Shown here piece after piece: positions 23,354 through 33,058 of a stretch of 33,796 nucleotides of DNA. Within the stretch, counting starts at the first letter, position 1; the number at the start of each line of letters is the position of its first letter. Source of the stretch: Erythrobacter sp. SCN 62-14 (lineage in GTDB: Bacteria; Pseudomonadota; Alphaproteobacteria; Sphingomonadales; Sphingomonadaceae); the NCBI GenBank assembly GCA_001724215.1, contig MEDW01000015.1, positions 1-33,796 on the forward strand, read 5' to 3'. Below the pieces are notes generated by a model. That model made no database searches. It saw only the letters and a program-made list of their open reading frames with translations, and was not told the origin of the DNA. Position numbers and translations under genes: made by a program.

Positions 23354-23877
23354 CAGATGCCGCTCGCTTTCAGCAATTCCTTGTCGTCAAACCGGCCCAG
23401 CCGATCATAGAGCGCCAGCAAGCGCGCCGCGACTTTTTGCGCCGAGGCGGCTTCGTCTGCGCCTTCGACAAAGGTGACATTTCGCGCCACAGCCGCCGCG
23501 AGCCGGGCTTCGTCACGTGCATTAAGCGCCCCGCGATAGGCGCCAAGTCTGCCGCCGAGCACGCTCATCAGCTTGCCCACGCGCTTGCCCACCACCACAT
23601 CATTGACGCCGAATTCGCGCAATTGGCCGTCCATGTCTTCAACAAAAAGTTCCGCCAGCAGCGCGCTTTCCGAACGCAGATCAGTGGCTTCGAGGCGAAC
23701 CATCATCACGCTGACCATTGCGGTGATCAGATCAAACCGCCCGCCGATCGTATCGGCCACGCCGCAGTCAGCGTAATAGGCCGGATCGCGCGCCAGTTCG
23801 ACCACACGGTGCCACAGCGGGCGCACGCCTTCGCGTGGATCCGGCGCTGTTCCCAGCAAGCGGGAGAGGAACGACAT
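23350..23877 (-). CDS. ubiquinol-cytochrome c chaperone family protein
   Basis: Members of this family (CBP3/UQCC1-like) help assemble cytochrome bc1. The 175-aa protein begins MSFLSRLLG and has the recognisable VADTIGGRFDLITAMVSVMM, RLEATDLRSESALLAELFVED and MDGQLREFGVNDVVVGKRVG segments. I chose ATG 23877 because AAAGG lies 10 bp upstream and it fits the usual family start. The open frame extends to 23967 with an unlikely extra N-terminus. It diverges from bamE and its stop overlaps the DUF177 start. Bacterial function is inferred from the mitochondrial relatives. Confidence 0.9.
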   Translation of the reverse strand: MSFLSRLLGTAPDPREGVRPLWHRVVELARDPAYYADCGVADTIGGRFDLITAMVSVMMVRLEATDLRSESALLAELFVEDMDGQLREFGVNDVVVGKRVGKLMSVLGGRLGAYRGALNARDEARLAAAVARNVTFVEGADEAASAQKVAARLLALYDRLGRFDDKELLKASGIW

Positions 23878-24116
23878 AAACAGGCAACCTTTCATCAACC
23901 ATGCGCGCACACCACCATGCGCTCGGCCCAGCAACCCACCAGCGCCTGTGCCGGTTCCGGACGCCATTCAAGCCCTATTCAACCCATTCTTGCCATGCGT
24001 GGCACAGATGGTGCGTTGCCAGCGAGCGACTTGGCGCTTAAAGCGCTTTGCCAGCCGTGATGCACCCGGGATATAAGCACCGGGCGACTACGGCAAGAGA
24101 CGGGACGGACACGAGC

Positions 24117-24605
24117 TTGGGCAAGATCAATTTTTCGGTTGTGGCACAGCGTCAGGGCCTCGCAGGGGCGGCACTGCTTGCGCTGGTAAGCGGTGTGCTG
24201 GGCGGCTGTTCCTCGATCATGGAGCCGCGTGGCTATATTATTGATCAGACCTTGATGGATACAGTGCAGCCGGGGATCGATAACCAGACTTCGGTCGAGG
24301 GCGCGTTGGGACGCCCCACTTTCACCAGCGAATATGGTGAGCCGACCTGGTATTATGTCTCGAGCGTCACGGGGCGCCGCCCTTTTCGCGATCCCCGGAT
24401 CAAGCAGCATTCGGTGCTTGCCGTGCGCTTTGATGAAACCGGCCGGGTGCGCACAGTCGACCGCAGCGGCATCGAGCGCGTGGTCTATCTTAACCCCAAC
24501 AGCGCCAAAACCCCCACTCTGGGCCGCGAACGCGGGTTCCTGCAGGATCTGTTCGGCAATATCGGTCAGGTCGGCGGCATGGGCGGTGGCCCCGGCGGGA
24601 TGTAA
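24117..24605 (+). CDS. bamE: outer membrane assembly lipoprotein BamE (SmpA/OmlA)
   Basis: BamE is a small lipoprotein of the BAM complex, which inserts beta-barrel proteins into the outer membrane. The signal peptide ends in a lipobox, SGVLGGC, and the mature protein shows the SmpA/OmlA core: GYIIDQTLMDTVQPGIDNQ, SVEGALGRPTF, TWYYVSS and the strand pair LAVRFDETGRVRTVDRSGI. A glycine/methionine-rich tail ends the protein. The TTG at 24117 gives a standard lipoprotein signal peptide, whereas starts at 24048 or ATG 24060 would place a hydrophilic stretch before it. A TATAAG at 24072-24077 may be the -10 box, which would exclude those starts. The exact start stays uncertain. Confidence 0.88.
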   Translation: MGKINFSVVAQRQGLAGAALLALVSGVLGGCSSIMEPRGYIIDQTLMDTVQPGIDNQTSVEGALGRPTFTSEYGEPTWYYVSSVTGRRPFRDPRIKQHSVLAVRFDETGRVRTVDRSGIERVVYLNPNSAKTPTLGRERGFLQDLFGNIGQVGGMGGGPGGM

Positions 24606-24665
24606 GCGCGCTTGACCGTGCGCGGCTTGCTTGAACCTTTTGCCCTGCGCGCCATATAAGCCTGC

Positions 24666-25223
24666 ATGACACATGATCCGGCGAGCCACGGCCTTATCCA
24701 GTGGCACGGAACCACCATCATCGGCGTGCGCCGCGGCGGAAAAACCGTGATCGCAGGCGACGGGCAGGTTTCCATGGGCAACACCGTGATGAAGCCTAAT
24801 GCCCGCAAGGTGCGCCGCATTGGCGATGGCAAGGTTGTCGCAGGCTTTGCCGGAGCAACCGCGGATGCCTTCACCCTGTTTGAACGGCTCGAAAAGAAGC
24901 TTGAGCAATATTCCGGCCAGCTGATGCGCGCGGCTGTCGAGCTGGCAAAAGACTGGCGTACCGACAAATATCTGCGCAACTTGGAAGCGCTGATGATCGT
25001 GGCAGACAAGGACACGCTGCTGGTGCTCACCGGCAATGGTGATGTGCTGGAGCCGATCGGCGAGATTGCGGCGATTGGCTCGGGCGGCAATTATGCGCTC
25101 GCGGCAGCCCGCGCGCTTTCCGATTATGAAAGCGATGCCGAAGTGATTGCAAAGAAAGCGATGGCGGTTGCTGCCGAGATCTGCGTTTTCACCAACGGCA
25201 ATCTGACGATTGAGACCGTCTGA
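24666..25223 (+). CDS. hslV: ATP-dependent protease HslVU, peptidase subunit HslV
   Basis: HslV forms a double hexamer with proteasome-like threonine active sites and degrades proteins unfolded by HslU. The 185-aa protein shows [20 protein letters not shown], where the mature catalytic Thr (residue 16) follows the processing site at Gly15, then [31 protein letters not shown] and [14 protein letters not shown]. The length is standard. hslU is separated from it by an acyltransferase gene, which begins 7 bp after the hslV stop; all are on one strand and probably one transcript. Confidence 0.96.
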   Translation: MTHDPASHGLIQWHGTTIIGVRRGGKTVIAGDGQVSMGNTVMKPNARKVRRIGDGKVVAGFAGATADAFTLFERLEKKLEQYSGQLMRAAVELAKDWRTDKYLRNLEALMIVADKDTLLVLTGNGDVLEPIGEIAAIGSGGNYALAAARALSDYESDAEVIAKKAMAVAAEICVFTNGNLTIETV

Positions 25224-25230
25224 TATCGCG

Positions 25231-26331
25231 ATGCCAGCCCCGGCCGCGGATCCGGGGCGGAACAAGGTGCCCGCGATCCAGCTCCTGCGGATACTGGCGG
25301 CGGCGACTGTTGCGGTGTTGCACATTGCCTATGCCTTTGCCGAACACATTGGCACCGGGCTCGGGCTGAGCGGGGCGTTTGATCACGCGCGCGCCGGACA
25401 AGGCGCAGTGATGCTGTTTTTCGTCATCTCCGGCTATGTGATGGTGATTTCATCACGGGCGCTGTTCGGCGATCCGCGCGCGCGCCGGGTGTTCTGGCTG
25501 CGGCGGATCATCCGGATCATGCCGCCTTACTGGCTGGCGACGGGCTTGCTCGTGCTGGTATTCCTGACGCTCTATCCGCGCCCGATTGATCTGGCAGACC
25601 TTGTGCGCTCGCTGGCGCTGGTCCCCTACTGGCCTGCAGACGGCGGGCTGCGCGCGATCCCCTTCCTATGGGTCGGCTGGACGCTCTTTTTCGAAATGGT
25701 GTTCTATTTCTGGTTTGGTCTGTTTTTGGTGTGGCGGCGCGAGGCGGCGATTGCGGCGGTTGGCGTAGTGCTGGCGGCGCTGATGGTGGCGGGGTCGCAG
25801 GTGGGCATGGAGAGCGCCTTTGCCTTTACCCTGACCCGCCCGGTATCAGGGATGTTCTTGGCCGGGATGGTGCTCGCCCTGTGGCGCGAGCGGGGTGGGC
25901 AGGCGCAGCTCTTGTGGCGGTTGGCGGCGCTCGCAGCGGCGCTGCTGACGATTGTCATGGTGCCCCCTCCTGCCGTGCCCGATGCGATGGCGCTCGATTA
26001 TGTGCTGTGGTGCGGGGTTCCGGCCTTGCTGCTGGCTTTCGCAGTGCTTTCGGGGCCTATTGCCTTGCCGTGGCCAGTTCTCGTTAACCGCGCAGGCGAT
26101 GTCAGCTATGCGCTCTACCTGCTCCATGTGCCGATGGCTTGGCTGTGGCTGTGGACCTGGCCCAAGCTGACGCGGCGCCCGCCATTTATCGAGATCGGAC
26201 CGTGGAATTATGCTGTCACCGCAACGCTTGCCGCGTTGGTGGCGGCTTGGGCATTTTTCACCTTCATCGAGAAGCCGATGACGCTGGCCTTGAACCGCGG
26301 GCTGGTCTCGCCACATAGGCCGCAAGGCTGA
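25231..26331 (+). CDS. acyltransferase 3 family (OafA/YrhL-like) membrane protein
   Basis: Acyltransferase 3 proteins move acetyl or other acyl groups onto sugars or lipids at the inner membrane. The 366-aa product is highly hydrophobic, with about ten membrane segments. It has the N-terminal [20 protein letters not shown] segment containing the conserved histidine, the [15 protein letters not shown] motif (about residues 88-102) and a conserved [16 protein letters not shown] segment. ATG 25231 is preferred to the TTG at 25210, which would overlap the end of hslV. The gene lies between hslV and hslU, 7 bp after one and 16 bp before the other. The substrate cannot be told. Confidence 0.88.
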   Translation: MPAPAADPGRNKVPAIQLLRILAAATVAVLHIAYAFAEHIGTGLGLSGAFDHARAGQGAVMLFFVISGYVMVISSRALFGDPRARRVFWLRRIIRIMPPYWLATGLLVLVFLTLYPRPIDLADLVRSLALVPYWPADGGLRAIPFLWVGWTLFFEMVFYFWFGLFLVWRREAAIAAVGVVLAALMVAGSQVGMESAFAFTLTRPVSGMFLAGMVLALWRERGGQAQLLWRLAALAAALLTIVMVPPPAVPDAMALDYVLWCGVPALLLAFAVLSGPIALPWPVLVNRAGDVSYALYLLHVPMAWLWLWTWPKLTRRPPFIEIGPWNYAVTATLAALVAAWAFFTFIEKPMTLALNRGLVSPHRPQG

Positions 26332-26347
26332 ACAACGAAAAAGAGCA

Positions 26348-27646
26348 ATGGATAACCTTACCCCCAAACAGATTGTCGCCGCACTGGATGAACACATCAT
26401 TGGCCAGGCCGATGCCAAGCGCGCGGTGGCGGTTGCGCTGCGCAATCGCTGGCGCCGTCAGCGGCTTGGCGCGGATTTGCGTGATGAAGTGACGCCCAAG
26501 AACATCCTGATGATCGGGCCGACGGGCTGCGGCAAAACCGAGATCAGCCGCAGGCTCGCCAAGCTCGCCGAAGCGCCGTTTGTGAAGGTCGAGGCGACCA
26601 AGTTCACAGAGGTTGGCTATGTCGGGCGCGATGTGGAACAGATTGCGCGCGATCTGGTCGAAGAAGCGATCCGGCTGGAAAAGGAACGCCGCCGCGAAAA
26701 GGTGCGCGAGGCCGCATCCGAGGCTGCGATGGAACGCCTGCTCAATGCGCTGGTGGGTGAGAATGCCTCGGAAGCCACCCGCGAAAGTTTCCGCCAACGG
26801 ATTGTCCAGAACGCGATGAACGAGGTTGAGGTCGAGATCGAAGTGGCCGATCAACCGCGTGCGCCCTTTGATATGGGCAATATGGGCGGGCAGATCGGGA
26901 TGATCGACCTGTCTGACATGATGGGAAAAGCGCTGGGCCGCAAGGCGACCCGCCGCCAGAAACTGCGCGTGCCCGATGCCTGGGACAAGCTGGTGGAGGA
27001 AGAAGCCGACAAGCGGCTCGATCAGGATGACGTGGCGCAGGCCGCGCTGCGCAATGCCGAGACTAACGGGATCGTGTTCCTCGATGAAATCGACAAGATC
27101 GCAGTGTCCGATGTGCGCGGCGGCAGTGTCAGCCGCGAAGGCGTGCAGCGCGATTTGCTCCCGCTGATCGAAGGAACCACTGTGGCCACCAAATATGGCC
27201 CGATGAAAACCGATCATGTGCTGTTTATCGCCAGCGGCGCGTTTCATGTGGCGAAACCTTCGGACATGCTGCCCGAGCTTCAGGGCCGCTTGCCGATCCG
27301 GGTTGAACTGCGAGCGCTGACGGAAGGCGATTTCATCCGCATACTGTCCGAAACCCGCGCCAATCTGGTGACGCAATATCGTGCGCTGCTGGGCACAGAA
27401 GAAGTGACGCTCGACATCACAGAAGATGCCGTGGCGGAAATCGCGAAGATTGCAGCGCAGGTGAATGCCGGCGTTGAAAATATCGGTGCGCGGCGTTTGC
27501 AGACGGTAATGGAGCGTTTGCTCGAAGAAATCAGCTTTGAAGCCGAGGAGCACCGCGGCGAGACGGTGACGGTTGATGCCGCCTATGTTCGCGATCGGCT
27601 GGCGGGGCTCGCGGGCAACACTGACCTCAGCAAATATATTCTGTGA
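26348..27646 (+). CDS. hslU: ATP-dependent protease HslVU, ATPase subunit HslU
   Basis: HslU is the hexameric AAA+ unfoldase that feeds proteins into HslV. The 432-aa protein begins [20 protein letters not shown], has Walker [10 protein letters not shown] (about 57-65), Walker B in [10 protein letters not shown] (about 240-249), the [10 protein letters not shown] pore-region signature and the C-terminal LSKYIL tail that docks into HslV. A middle I-domain (about 110-230) is of normal size. The stop codon overlaps the start of the ACT-domain gene (GTGA). Confidence 0.97.
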   Translation: MDNLTPKQIVAALDEHIIGQADAKRAVAVALRNRWRRQRLGADLRDEVTPKNILMIGPTGCGKTEISRRLAKLAEAPFVKVEATKFTEVGYVGRDVEQIARDLVEEAIRLEKERRREKVREAASEAAMERLLNALVGENASEATRESFRQRIVQNAMNEVEVEIEVADQPRAPFDMGNMGGQIGMIDLSDMMGKALGRKATRRQKLRVPDAWDKLVEEEADKRLDQDDVAQAALRNAETNGIVFLDEIDKIAVSDVRGGSVSREGVQRDLLPLIEGTTVATKYGPMKTDHVLFIASGAFHVAKPSDMLPELQGRLPIRVELRALTEGDFIRILSETRANLVTQYRALLGTEEVTLDITEDAVAEIAKIAAQVNAGVENIGARRLQTVMERLLEEISFEAEEHRGETVTVDAAYVRDRLAGLAGNTDLSKYIL

Positions 27647-28017
27647 GCGAGCGCGCGCCTGTTAGCGACCCGGCGCGCATGGTGGCCGAAATGGCCCCTC
27701 GGCTGGACGCTCAGGCGTGGCGTTTTGTGGTGGTGGCAGATGGTGATTTGCCCGCCGATGTTTTTGCCATCATCCGTGAGGACGAGGGGCTAAGCGCGAT
27801 CATGCCCGGAGAGGGCGGTGATTTTGCCCGCATCACCTTGATGGTGCATTCCGCATTGGAAGGCGTCGGGCTGACTGCGGCGGTATCCGGCGCGCTCGCT
27901 GCGGCGGGGATTGCCTGCAATGTGGTGGCAGGGTTCCACCACGATCATTTGTTTGTGCCGTGGCAGCGGCGCGAGGAGGCGCTGGCAGTGCTCCAGCGCC
28001 TCTCGCAATCGGGGTGA
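27643..28017 (+). CDS. ACT domain-containing protein (DUF2241-like)
   Basis: A 124-aa protein made of paired ACT-like halves, a fold that usually binds small regulators such as amino acids. It starts with GTG overlapping the hslU stop, so it is translated together with hslU. Recognisable parts are [25 protein letters not shown] and [26 protein letters not shown], followed by [18 protein letters not shown]. No enzyme domain is attached. The stop codon TGA ends at 28017 and the opposite gene's stop begins at 28018, so two converging genes touch. Confidence 0.85.
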   Translation: MSERAPVSDPARMVAEMAPRLDAQAWRFVVVADGDLPADVFAIIREDEGLSAIMPGEGGDFARITLMVHSALEGVGLTAAVSGALAAAGIACNVVAGFHHDHLFVPWQRREEALAVLQRLSQSG

Positions 28018-29955
28018 TTATTCGCCCAGCAGGTGCTTTTTCCAGAAGGTGAGCTGGGCAAGGAAAGCGTAGTCGGAATTGGCCTTCTTGGCAAAGCCGT
28101 GGCCTTCATCGGCAGCAATCAGATGCCATGCCTCCCCGCCACCCGCACGGATTGCGGCGACCATCTGATCGGCCTCGGATTTGGGCACGCGCGGATCATT
28201 GGCGCCGGTGATGACGAACATCGGCTTTTCGATTTCATCGACCCGGGTCAGCGGGCTGATCTCGATCAGCTTGGCGCGCTGCTCGGGGTCGCGTTCATCG
28301 CCATATTCGACGCGGCGCAGATCCTGCCGGTAAGGGTTGGTGTTTTCCAGAAAGCTCACGAAATTGCTGATCGCCACGGTGCATTGCGTGGCGGTGAGCC
28401 GGTCTTTCAATTGCACCGCAGCCGCATAGCACATGTAGCCGCCGTAAGAGCCGCCGGTGAGCCCGACCTTGCCCGCATCAACCCGATCATGGGCGCGCAC
28501 TGCATCGAGCAGCGCTTCCAGATCGCGCACCGAATCCTCGCGCTTGAAGGGGCCATTGTCGAGGCTGACGAAGACCTTGCCATAGCCGGTCGAACCGCGG
28601 ACATTGGGGTAGAACAGCCCGATGCCCAGTTCGTTCAAGTAGTAATTGTTGCGCGCCAGGAACCCGGCGCGGCTTTGCGCTTCGGGCCCGCCGTGGACGC
28701 TGACGATCATCGGACGCTCGCCCGGAAATTTCGCCGGATCTGGCAGGTAGAGGATGCCCGACACCTCCAGCCCGTCAAAGCTGGTGGTGGTAAGGATTTC
28801 CGGCTCGACATTGATGCTGGGATCAAGCCCGCCGGTCTCGCTTTGCGTCCAGCGGGTGAGTTCGAGCGTCGCAGGGTCAAGCGACCAGACATCAGACGCG
28901 CTTTTTGCGCTGCTCAGCGAAAACCCAAGCTCGCCCCAAGGGGCAAATTGCAGACCGCCGATCTGGCCTGCAGGAAGGCTGTCGATGCTGCGCACTGTGC
29001 TGCTCGCCACATCGAGCAGGCGCAGGCGGTCTGTGCCAGCCTCGTTCACGACATAGGCGATCAGCTTGCCATCCGGGCTGATGTCGAAGCCCTCGACATC
29101 CCAAGCTTCGTCCGTCACCGGCGTGAAGGCGCCGCTTGCCGGATCAAGCCGGCCCAGGCGGCGGAAGTCCGAGCCTTCATCGCTTGTCACCCACACCGCC
29201 CCGCCGGGGGCGACGCGCAGGCCACCATAAGCGATCTCGCGCGCGGGATCACCGATCGCGCTCATCTTGCCGGTGCCAAGATCAAGCCGGTAGAGATCGA
29301 CATCCTGCACCGAATTGTAATCGGCGACATAGGCGCTCTTCTTGTCGGGTGCGAAAGCGAGCACCGCCCAGCCGCCACCTTCGCTTTGATGCACCATGCG
29401 GGTGGTGGCGGGGTCGCGCGGGTTCATCACATAGATGTCCGAATCAATCCCGTTGCGCGCGGTTGAGGTGAAGCTGAGCAATTCTCCGTCCTCGCTCCAC
29501 GCGCCCTGTTGGTTGCGGCTCTTGCCGTCGGTCAGCAAGGTCAGGCGGCCGTCTTCAAGGCTGTGAAGCTGGAAATATTCATCACCGCCGCGATCCTTGC
29601 GCACCACGATGATGTCGCCGCGCGTCGGCGCATAGCGGCCAAACACCGGCTCGGCCTCGAAAGTGATCTGGGTGCGTGCGCCCATCGGCTCGGCGACACG
29701 GTGCAACTGGCTGGTGTTGGCAAAGCGGGTGCTGATGAGCACCGCGCGGGTCTTGGGATCCCACCCGGCAAAGCCTGCACCGCGCACTTCAAGATAGGGC
29801 CGCGCGCGCTCCGCCATGGCAAGCGGGATGGGCGGCATGTCTTCGGCGGTAAGCGCTGCTGGCAGCGGCACGACTGGCGGCGCGTCCTGAGCGGCCACGG
29901 GCAGGGCAAAGACAGTGGTTGCAAGCAAGGCGGCGGCAAACAAGGGGCGAGACAT
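28018..29955 (-). CDS. S9 family (prolyl oligopeptidase-like) serine peptidase, exported
   Basis: A 645-aa exported peptidase of the S9 (DPP IV/acylaminoacyl peptidase) type, probably acting on peptides in the periplasm. ATG 29955 gives a clear signal peptide (MSRPLFAAALLATTVFALPVAAQ), with GGGAG-like bases upstream. A beta-propeller region fills about residues 60-370. The catalytic domain has the serine motif GGSYGGYM (about 505), the aspartate in TGANDPRVP (about 585) and the histidine in DEGHGFAKK (about 617). All three catalytic residues are present. The ABC exporter gene lies upstream on the same strand, with a gap of 111 bp. Confidence 0.93.
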   Translation of the reverse strand: MSRPLFAAALLATTVFALPVAAQDAPPVVPLPAALTAEDMPPIPLAMAERARPYLEVRGAGFAGWDPKTRAVLISTRFANTSQLHRVAEPMGARTQITFEAEPVFGRYAPTRGDIIVVRKDRGGDEYFQLHSLEDGRLTLLTDGKSRNQQGAWSEDGELLSFTSTARNGIDSDIYVMNPRDPATTRMVHQSEGGGWAVLAFAPDKKSAYVADYNSVQDVDLYRLDLGTGKMSAIGDPAREIAYGGLRVAPGGAVWVTSDEGSDFRRLGRLDPASGAFTPVTDEAWDVEGFDISPDGKLIAYVVNEAGTDRLRLLDVASSTVRSIDSLPAGQIGGLQFAPWGELGFSLSSAKSASDVWSLDPATLELTRWTQSETGGLDPSINVEPEILTTTSFDGLEVSGILYLPDPAKFPGERPMIVSVHGGPEAQSRAGFLARNNYYLNELGIGLFYPNVRGSTGYGKVFVSLDNGPFKREDSVRDLEALLDAVRAHDRVDAGKVGLTGGSYGGYMCYAAAVQLKDRLTATQCTVAISNFVSFLENTNPYRQDLRRVEYGDERDPEQRAKLIEISPLTRVDEIEKPMFVITGANDPRVPKSEADQMVAAIRAGGGEAWHLIAADEGHGFAKKANSDYAFLAQLTFWKKHLLGE

Positions 29956-30066
29956 TGGCAAATAAGGCTCCCGGGGTTGATTATGCTTTGCGTTGGGGTC
30001 TGTCCTAAGGTGCAGGTGGCAGCGGGGCAATTGCGGCTTGGCGATGCGCGATGGCAGCTTGTCGAA

Positions 30067-31905
30067 TCACTCGGCAGCTGCGCGCTCTTCATCGCTTTCT
30101 GCGAGCTGGCGCGCCCACATTTCGGCATAAAGCCCACCATGCGCGAGCAAGCTGCCGTGATCGCCGCTTTCTGCAAGCCGCCCGTGATCGAGCACCAGAA
30201 TGCGATCAGCATCGGCAATGGTCGACAAGCGGTGGGCAATCGCAATGGTGGTGCGCCCGCGCGCGACGCGCTTTAGCGTGCCGAGGATTTCCTGTTCGGT
30301 GCGGGTGTCCAATGCACTGGTTGCTTCATCGAGCAGCAGGATCGGCGGGTTCTTCACCAACGTGCGGGCAATGGCGACGCGCTGTTTCTCACCGCCCGAA
30401 AGTTTCAGGCCCCGCTCGCCGACCATGGTGTTAAACCCATCGGGCAGGCGTTCGATCAGCGGCATCAGCGCCGCATCGCGCGCGGCGCGTTCAACGGCGG
30501 CCATATCCGCGTCTTCCGCGCCATAGGCGATGTTGTAGGCAAGCGTGTCGTTGAACAGCACCGAATCCTGCGGGACAATGCCGATCAGTGAGCGCAGGCT
30601 TGATTGGCTGACCTGTGCAATATCCTCGCCCCCCACCAGCACCCGGCCTTCGCGTGGATCGTAGAAGCGGAACAGGAGTCGCGCGATGGTGCTCTTGCCT
30701 GCGCCTGATGGGCCGACAATGGCGACGTTCGATCCAGCGGGCACTTCGAAACTGAGGCCGTGAAGGATGGTGCGCTCTTCTTCATAGCCGAAGGTCACAT
30801 TGTCAAAGGCCACCGTCGGGCGCTGCACCACAAGTGCAGGCGCGCCGGGCACATCCTTCACTTCAATCTCGGTGTCGATCAGGCGGAACATATCGGCCAT
30901 GTCCACCAACCCCTGGCGGATCGTGCGATAGACCCAGCCCAAGACATCGAGCGGGCGGAACAGTTGTAACAGAAAGGTGTTCACCAGCACCAGATCGCCC
31001 ACTGTCAGCTTGCCCTGCTGCCAGCCCCACACAGTATAGGCCATCGCGCCCCCCATCAGCGCATTGGTGATAAGCGACTGCGCAATATTGAGCAGCGCCA
31101 GCGAGTTTTCCGATTTGACGGCGGCCTCGGCATAGGCGCGCGCTGCCGCGCCATAGCGCTCTTCCTCGCGGTGTTCGGCGCCGAAATATTTCACCGTCTC
31201 GAAATTCAGCAGAGAATCGACCGCGCGTTGCAGCGCCCGGCCATCAAGATCATTCATCTCCCGCCTCAGCTTCGATCGCCAATCGGTGATCCAGCGGGTG
31301 ACAGATATATAGGCGACCACTGTCACAGCCGTCGCCAGCACCAGCTCGATGCCGAAATTGATGTAGAAGATGATGCCCACCGCAATCAGTTCGATCGCGG
31401 TCGGGGCAAGATTGAACAGCAGGAAATAGAGCATCATCCCGATGCTTTTCGTGCCGCGCTCGATAATCTTGGTAACCTCGCCGGTGCGGCGCGACAGGTG
31501 AAAGCGCAAGGACAGTTTGTGCAGGCGGCGGAACACGTCTTCGGCCAGATGCAGCGTGGCAAGCTGGCCAACGCGTTCAAAGGCGATGTTGCGCAAATTG
31601 TCGAACACCACCGAGGTAAAGCGTCCCAGCGCATAGGCCGCGACCAGCGCAGCGGCCACAGTCAAAGCCTGTTCGCCTGCGCTGCCGCTGGCCACTCCCG
31701 ACATCTGATCAACCGCACCCTTATAGGCAAAGGGCAGCGCGAGCGTTACGCCCTTGGCCGCCAGCACGAGCGCCATCGCAATCACAATGCGGCGGCGCAG
31801 ACCGGGATCATCCTTGGGCCAGAGATAGGGTAGGAACCGCCTTATCGTCGGCCAGCTTTCAATCTGGCGGCGGTCGTCGGCGGTCTGGGTGCTGTCGGGG
31901 GGCAT
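30067..31905 (-). CDS. ABC exporter of the Atm1/HMT1 type (fused permease and ATPase)
   Basis: A 612-aa half-transporter: six membrane helices in the N-terminal ~310 residues and an ATPase domain at the C-terminus. The N-terminal cytoplasmic stretch and RFLPYLWPKDDP, with the FERVGQLATLHLAEDVFRRL segment, are characteristic of Atm1-like exporters of glutathione complexes or metals. The ATPase shows Walker A GPSGAGKST (about 397-405), the signature LSGGEKQR (about 502) and Walker B LLLDEATSALD (about 520). It probably dimerises. Mitochondrial relatives export an iron-sulfur precursor; the bacterial cargo is glutathione-linked or metal, by family knowledge. It is the upstream gene of the S9 peptidase. 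Confidence 0.93.
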   Translation of the reverse strand: MPPDSTQTADDRRQIESWPTIRRFLPYLWPKDDPGLRRRIVIAMALVLAAKGVTLALPFAYKGAVDQMSGVASGSAGEQALTVAAALVAAYALGRFTSVVFDNLRNIAFERVGQLATLHLAEDVFRRLHKLSLRFHLSRRTGEVTKIIERGTKSIGMMLYFLLFNLAPTAIELIAVGIIFYINFGIELVLATAVTVVAYISVTRWITDWRSKLRREMNDLDGRALQRAVDSLLNFETVKYFGAEHREEERYGAAARAYAEAAVKSENSLALLNIAQSLITNALMGGAMAYTVWGWQQGKLTVGDLVLVNTFLLQLFRPLDVLGWVYRTIRQGLVDMADMFRLIDTEIEVKDVPGAPALVVQRPTVAFDNVTFGYEEERTILHGLSFEVPAGSNVAIVGPSGAGKSTIARLLFRFYDPREGRVLVGGEDIAQVSQSSLRSLIGIVPQDSVLFNDTLAYNIAYGAEDADMAAVERAARDAALMPLIERLPDGFNTMVGERGLKLSGGEKQRVAIARTLVKNPPILLLDEATSALDTRTEQEILGTLKRVARGRTTIAIAHRLSTIADADRILVLDHGRLAESGDHGSLLAHGGLYAEMWARQLAESDEERAAAE

Positions 31906-31967
31906 AGACGTTGGAATGTGGGCGCGCCCGGGCCTATGCGCAAGCGTCGAGGTTGGCGTTGTCCCTC

Positions 31968-32948
31968 TTAGAATGAAGGGATCGTGCGTTCTGCGCTTTT
32001 GGGCACATCGAACAGCAGTTTGTTGCTGGCAAAATCAATTGCCACCCGATTGAACAGCTTCAGATGCTGCATCCCAAGCGCCAGGGCTGGCTTCTCGGCA
32101 AGGCCGAGCGCGGCAAACACGGGGGAATCGGCAAAGGCCAGCGGCACGTTGCTGATGTTGAGCGAAGCCAGCTTGAGGGAGCGCACCACCGCGACATGGC
32201 CGATCAGGTCCACGCCGTTGACATCGGTGGTCACGATTTCCGATTCGCGCTTGCGCCGCAATTTGTCGCGCAAGACGGGGTTCGCCATGCTGGTCTCGGC
32301 CCCTGTATCAATGATAACTGTGGTGCGGATCCCTTCGACCAATGCGTTGGTGATGAGCAATTGCCCCATTTTGGGCTGCGCGCGCACCACGATCTCAAAG
32401 CCTGCGTCAGGGCGGCGCACTCCGCGCATATCCTGCATCGCCATTGAAGGCGTGCGGAAATCAATCAGCACGCGGAAATCCTGCAAGGCATCAAGCCCGA
32501 TGATGCCATCTGCGCCGATATTGTCCCGCTCCAATACGGGCGCAGAGATGTCATCAATATGATGCCGCCCCACTGTAAGCCGGTTGATCGCGGCCATATC
32601 CACCTGCTTGAGGCTGGCCATGCCAAGCAGGTTGACGCGGCCGGCATGGACGAGACCCAATGCGGAGCTGACCTCACGGCTAACGGCGGTCGCCTGACTG
32701 CCTGTGTCGATCATGAAGCGGAATGGGCCTCGCTCATCGATCATCACCGGTACGCTGAAGCGCTGGTCGCGCTGGTTCTGCAGGCGCAACACTTTGGTGA
32801 GCGGTTCGTTCAGGGTCGGGGCGATGGTTTCAAGTGGAGTGAGTGCAGAAGTGGCCGTGGGCTCGTCACCATTTGCCCATGTTGGTGCTGCGATCAGCGC
32901 TGGGGCAAGCAGGCAGGCAGTCCTGTATATATATGCGCGGCCTTGCAT
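31968..32948 (-). CDS. exported retropepsin-like aspartic protease with two DTG motifs
   Basis: A 326-aa protein with an N-terminal signal peptide (ACLLAPALIAAPTWA) and two copies of an aspartic-protease domain. Each carries a catalytic DTG: Asp81 in FMIDTGSQATAVS and Asp214 in VIIDTGAETSMAN. Each half also has the hydrophobic-hydrophobic-Gly element (DGIIGLDAL after the first, LALGMQHLKLF after the second). Typical retropepsins have one DTG per chain and work as dimers; a single chain with two could form the whole active site. It lies 62 bp upstream of the ABC gene and on the other side faces the rRNA control region. Substrate unknown. Confidence 0.85.
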   Translation of the reverse strand: MQGRAYIYRTACLLAPALIAAPTWANGDEPTATSALTPLETIAPTLNEPLTKVLRLQNQRDQRFSVPVMIDERGPFRFMIDTGSQATAVSREVSSALGLVHAGRVNLLGMASLKQVDMAAINRLTVGRHHIDDISAPVLERDNIGADGIIGLDALQDFRVLIDFRTPSMAMQDMRGVRRPDAGFEIVVRAQPKMGQLLITNALVEGIRTTVIIDTGAETSMANPVLRDKLRRKRESEIVTTDVNGVDLIGHVAVVRSLKLASLNISNVPLAFADSPVFAALGLAEKPALALGMQHLKLFNRVAIDFASNKLLFDVPKSAERTIPSF

Positions 32949-32976
32949 CGCTCGTGTCCCGGTATCCTTTTCCGCG

Positions 32977-32998
32977 CGAGCCGCTCAACGACGGCTCG
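32977..32998. other. 7-bp stem-loop CGAGCCG / CGGCTCG
   Basis: Exact inverted arms with an 8-nt loop, just upstream of the aspartic protease start on the minus strand. It could form in that gene's leader. There is no sign of a terminator tract. Confidence 0.3.
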
Positions 32999-33058
32999 GC
33001 TTTATGATGGCGAGTGTAACAGAGCCCTCCGGTCCCACCTATTGCAAAGCTTGCGTGT

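Noticed and set aside
23979..25325. 448-aa open frame on the minus strand
   Set aside because: It lies antisense to bamE and hslV, which are clearly coding, and it shows no family features.
26264..27553. 429-aa open frame on the minus strand
   Set aside because: Antisense shadow of hslU, caused by high GC codon structure.
28033..29466. 477-aa open frame on the plus strand
   Set aside because: It is the shadow of the S9 peptidase, whose catalytic motifs and signal peptide are on the opposite strand.
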